A stretch of 7,587 nucleotides of DNA, from the NCBI GenBank assembly GCA_008933525.1, contig WBUV01000147.1, positions 1 to 7,587 of the forward strand, read 5' to 3'. The notes beneath the pieces are model-generated. The model did not search any database and was not told where the DNA came from. It was given only the letters and a program-made list of their open reading frames with translations. The translations under genes were made by a program, and so were the position numbers. Origin of the DNA: Bacteroidales bacterium. Lineage in GTDB: Bacteria > Bacteroidota > Bacteroidia > Bacteroidales > Tenuifilaceae. Shown in pieces: positions 4,905 through 7,587 of this stretch. Positions within the stretch are counted from its first letter, which is position 1; the number at the start of each line of letters is the position of its first letter.

Positions 4905-7244
4905 ATGAAGCTTAGGATGAAACTCAGGGTTAAGATGCTACTATCTGTACTTATTGTAGCCGTTGTGGTTTTTTTAGCATCAATTGGATTTCTTACATCA
5001 AGGCTGGAAAAAATTACTCTACGTAATGCCTTCAACTTTGTTGATGCAACAGCCCGTGAGTATGCCAACTCTATTCAAAGTAGCTTTGATAATGAACTAG
5101 GGATGGCCCGATCCTTAGCCCAAAGTTTTTATTTCTATAACGAGCTATCTTCCAACGAACTAAAAGAAAACTCCAAAAGAACACTCAACGGAATAGCGCT
5201 GAATAATCCTAAATTTCTGTCTGTATGGATTAGCTGGGAGCTGAGTGTTCTTGATAAAAACTGGAACAAACCCTACGGTAGAGAACGATACACTTTTTAC
5301 TGGGAAAATGCTCAATTAAAATTTATCACAGATCAAAAAAATTTGAATGGCGATGAGCCTGGTAGCCTCTACTATCAACTTAAAACATCTATGCTAGAAG
5401 CGGTTGTTGATCCTTATTGGTTTACATATACAGGAAGTAACAAAAGAGTACTTGAAACAAGCATCTGCGTTCCTTTGGTTAAAGATAATAAATTCATAGG
5501 ATTGTTCGGATTCGATATTGAATTGAGTAGATATCAAGAATATATTAATAACATAAAACCCTATGCGGGTAGTTCCGCAATGCTTCTATCTCAAAATGGA
5601 ACCATTGTAGCTCATTCTATATTAGAAAACACGGGTGTTCGAATTGATAGCATATATGCAAATGAGAATAAAAATCACAATCTACTTGATAAACTTAACA
5701 AGGGTGAAAAGTTTTCAATTTCTTACACCGATGCTAATGATGGTAAAAAATACTACGCAACTTTTGTATCATTTACTGTAGGCACCTCAATTAACCCTTG
5801 GAGTTTAGCCATTATCGCACCAGAGGATGTCATTATTCAAGAAGCTCAGGATGTTGCAAGTAAATCTAGAACAGTAATTTTTGTTGGTTTGTTTGTTTTA
5901 GCAATTGTGGTTTGGATTATAGCATTCAGCATTACCCGTCCATTAGTTAAGACTACTAAAGTTTTGGGAGAGCTTGCAAATGGACAGATTGATTTATCAA
6001 AAAAGATTTCGATCAACAGTGGTGATGAAATCCAAGATATTGGAACATCCGTTAATATACTTATCGATAGTTTATATAAAACCACCAACTTTGCTAAGGA
6101 AATTGGAAAAGGTAATTTAAACACCTCCTTCAGTAAATTAAGCGAAAATGATGTTCTTGGCGAAGCATTGCTCGAAATGAGGAAAAGTCTCGAATACGCT
6201 AAAGAACTTGACGACAAGAGAAAATCGGAAGAAGAAAAAGCCCGTTGGGCAAACGAGGGTGTTGCGCTTTTTGCTGACATACTTAGGCAAAACACCGATA
6301 ATATGAATGAATTTACCTATGAAGTAATTCATCATCTTGTAAAATATGTTAATGCTAATATTGGTGCGCTATTTTTAATAAATACAGATTATCAAGATCG
6401 ATATTTTGAGTTAGCCTCAAGTTATGCTTATGAACGTAGAAAGTACGAGGAAAAAAGAATTAACTATGGTGAAGGCCTTGTTGGAAGATGTGCAAAAGAA
6501 GGCGAAACAATATTTATGACAGAATTACCCAAGGACTATGTAAAAATTGCCTCAGGTTTAGGTGAAGAGAATCCAAACTGCTTATTAATCGTCCCCCTTA
6601 AGTTAAATGATGAAGTTTATGGTGTTATCGAAATGGCATCGTTTGAAGTATTAGAAGATTACAAAATAAATTTTGTTGAGAAAATTGGGGAAAGCATAGC
6701 CGCAACTATTTCCAATGTTAAGGTTAATATTCGCACCGCTAAACTATTGGAGGAGTCCCGTATTAAATCGGAAGAACTTGCTTCGCAAGAAGAGGAAATG
6801 AGACAAAACATGGAAGAACTTCAAGCTACCCAGGAAGAAGCTGCCCGAAAAACAGCAGAAATGGAGAGTCTCATCAATGCACTAAACTCATCTAGCTTTG
6901 TTATTGAATATGACTTAAATGGAAAAATAATTTCAGTGAATCAGGCATACTTGGCATTGACTGGCCAACCTGAAAAGGATGTTATAGGCACACACCATTC
7001 CGATAACCTAGAATTTACTGAAGAGCAAAAGATTAATTATCAAAAATTCTGGACCGATTTGCGTAACGGAATAATCAAGAAAGAAACCAACAAGGTAAGT
7101 ATTGGAGGTAAAACATACACCTTTATTGAAACCTATTCGCCAATATTAGACGAAACACGTCACGTTGCGAAGATTCTTAAAATAGCGCATAATATAACCG
7201 ATTTTATAGAAACAAAGGGATCAAAGAAATCGAAAAAAGAATAG
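4905..7244 (+). CDS. Membrane sensor: Cache-HAMP-GAF-coiled coil-PAS, no visible output domain
   Basis: Signal-input protein of 779 aa. Order seen: membrane segment 1 (about 11-31); periplasmic Cache-like domain (about 36-315, with VDPYWFTYTGSNKRVLETS at 168-186 and IGLFGFDIELS at 198-208); membrane segment 2 (323-342); HAMP (about 343-394); a second HAMP-like linker (395-430, with GNLN and ENDVLGEALLEM); GAF (about 450-605, with YGEGLVGRCA and the IVPLKLNDEVYGVIEMASF strand); coiled coil (610-655, containing EEEMRQNMEELQATQEE); and PAS (about 655-768). The GAF-to-coil block is a recurrent Bacteroidota module found fused to kinases, phosphatases or chemoreceptor-like proteins. Here nothing follows the PAS except a lysine-rich tail: there is no His-kinase, GGDEF, PP2C or MCP signalling domain, and a terminator follows 17 nt later, so no output domain was lost to a frameshift just downstream. 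The ligand is unknown. The start is ambiguous: Met1 (4905), Met5 (4917) and Met11 (4935) are all in frame before the first membrane segment. It is transcribed away from fabG. Confidence 0.88.
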   Translation: MKLRMKLRVKMLLSVLIVAVVVFLASIGFLTSRLEKITLRNAFNFVDATAREYANSIQSSFDNELGMARSLAQSFYFYNELSSNELKENSKRTLNGIALNNPKFLSVWISWELSVLDKNWNKPYGRERYTFYWENAQLKFITDQKNLNGDEPGSLYYQLKTSMLEAVVDPYWFTYTGSNKRVLETSICVPLVKDNKFIGLFGFDIELSRYQEYINNIKPYAGSSAMLLSQNGTIVAHSILENTGVRIDSIYANENKNHNLLDKLNKGEKFSISYTDANDGKKYYATFVSFTVGTSINPWSLAIIAPEDVIIQEAQDVASKSRTVIFVGLFVLAIVVWIIAFSITRPLVKTTKVLGELANGQIDLSKKISINSGDEIQDIGTSVNILIDSLYKTTNFAKEIGKGNLNTSFSKLSENDVLGEALLEMRKSLEYAKELDDKRKSEEEKARWANEGVALFADILRQNTDNMNEFTYEVIHHLVKYVNANIGALFLINTDYQDRYFELASSYAYERRKYEEKRINYGEGLVGRCAKEGETIFMTELPKDYVKIASGLGEENPNCLLIVPLKLNDEVYGVIEMASFEVLEDYKINFVEKIGESIAATISNVKVNIRTAKLLEESRIKSEELASQEEEMRQNMEELQATQEEAARKTAEMESLINALNSSSFVIEYDLNGKIISVNQAYLALTGQPEKDVIGTHHSDNLEFTEEQKINYQKFWTDLRNGIIKKETNKVSIGGKTYTFIETYSPILDETRHVAKILKIAHNITDFIETKGSKKSKKE

Positions 7245-7260
7245 AAATCATATAAATAAT

Positions 7261-7300
7261 AAAAGGCTGCAAATTAATTTTTGCAGCCTTTCTGTTTAAA
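7261..7300. terminator. Bidirectional intrinsic terminator between convergent genes
   Basis: Perfect 12-bp stem (7262-7273 with 7280-7291; arms AAAGGCTGCAAA/TTTGCAGCCTTT) with a 6-nt loop. It is T-rich on both strands: TTTCTGTTT after the stem on plus, TTATTATTTAT on minus. It lies 17 nt after the sensor stop and 17 nt after the stop of the convergent minus-strand gene, so it serves both. Confidence 0.9.
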
Positions 7301-7308
7301 GATTAATT

Positions 7309-7587
7309 CTATCTGAAGTTTATTCCAACCCCGGCATTATAAATTGCATACTTTCCAACAGCATAATCAAAATGAAATGCAATAACTGCCAATTTAATTC
7401 TTAAACCAATATTTGCATTTAAACCGTTATTTACAAAATCAAGTGCTAATGGATCCTTTATACCTAATCCTACATTAGGTATATCGTAATAACCTTTCAA
7501 TGCAACATCGGTTGTTGATTTACTATAGCCAACACCCGCATAAACTGTTAGTACTGGGATAGATTTAGATATAAGTAACTTCCCAGT
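7309..7587 (-). CDS. Outer-membrane beta-strand protein, DUF6588-like, C-terminal part (cut by window edge)
   Basis: The minus-strand frame is open from the right edge to the TAG at 7309-7311, giving 92 residues; the true start lies outside the window, and the TTG at 7498-7500 is an internal codon. The sequence alternates polar and hydrophobic residues with many Gly, Tyr and Phe (VLTVYAGVGYSKS, NANIGLRIKLAVIAFHFDY, YAIYNAGVGINFR). The final residue is preceded by Phe, as in typical outer-membrane barrel ends. The pattern resembles the Bacteroidota DUF6588 family, proteins of unknown function thought to sit in the outer membrane; I base this on recall of the family's C-terminus and not on a search. 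It converges on the sensor gene and shares its terminator. No functional link to the sensor can be argued from orientation alone. Confidence 0.75.
   Translation of the reverse strand, partial: TGKLLISKSIPVLTVYAGVGYSKSTTDVALKGYYDIPNVGLGIKDPLALDFVNNGLNANIGLRIKLAVIAFHFDYAVGKYAIYNAGVGINFR

Noticed and set aside
5846..6295. Minus-strand open frame of 149 codons opposite the sensor gene
   Set aside because: Ser/Leu-rich translation typical of an antisense shadow of a coiled, Glu/Lys-rich region (HAMP and linker).
7309..7500. A complete small 63-residue protein starting at TTG 7500
   Set aside because: The same frame stays open for 29 more codons to the window edge with the same beta-strand pattern (VLTVYAGVGYSKS), so this is the tail of a larger gene.

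Overview
The window looks like a piece of a Bacteroidota chromosome, most likely Bacteroidales or Marinilabiliales. Three things point there: an AT-rich sequence with mostly weak or absent Shine-Dalgarno sites; matches to the Bacteroidota -7 promoter box TAnnTTTG upstream of the tRNA and fabG; and typical protein families (a DUF6340-like lipoprotein, a DUF6588-like outer-membrane protein, and a Cache/HAMP/GAF/PAS sensor with the 'EEEMRQNMEELQATQEE' coil). It reads as a core-genome region. I see no insertion sequence, phage gene, CRISPR array or other mobile element.

Left block, minus strand, read from high to low coordinates. fabG (3911-4657) ends at a strong intrinsic terminator. It is followed by a two-gene unit: a TPR-containing lipoprotein (2857-3834) and a Ste24-like M48 membrane metalloprotease (1607-2851), separated by 5 nt, with the lipoprotein stop codon inside the protease's ribosome-binding region. 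Then come tRNA-Thr(CGT) (1482-1554) with its own promoter and terminator, full-length cinA (162-1445), and the first 32 codons of rpmB (ribosomal protein L28), which runs off the left edge. The cinA-rpmB order is common in Bacteroidales.

Right block. A 247-bp divergent intergenic region separates fabG from a plus-strand gene (4905-7244) for a 779-residue membrane sensor. The sensor has two membrane segments, a periplasmic Cache domain, HAMP, GAF, a coiled coil and a C-terminal PAS domain, but no recognisable output domain. It ends at a 12-bp-stem bidirectional terminator. Opposite it, on the minus strand, is the C-terminal part of an outer-membrane beta-strand protein (7309 to the right edge).

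Functionally these are mostly housekeeping genes: fatty-acid elongation, NAD/nucleotide salvage, decoding, the ribosome and envelope proteolysis. The output-less sensor is the least explained element. Other points worth a second look are protein genes that start only a few nt after intrinsic terminators, an A10 run at the start of the lipoprotein gene, and several short inverted repeats at promoters. I found no clear evidence of a new multi-gene system.
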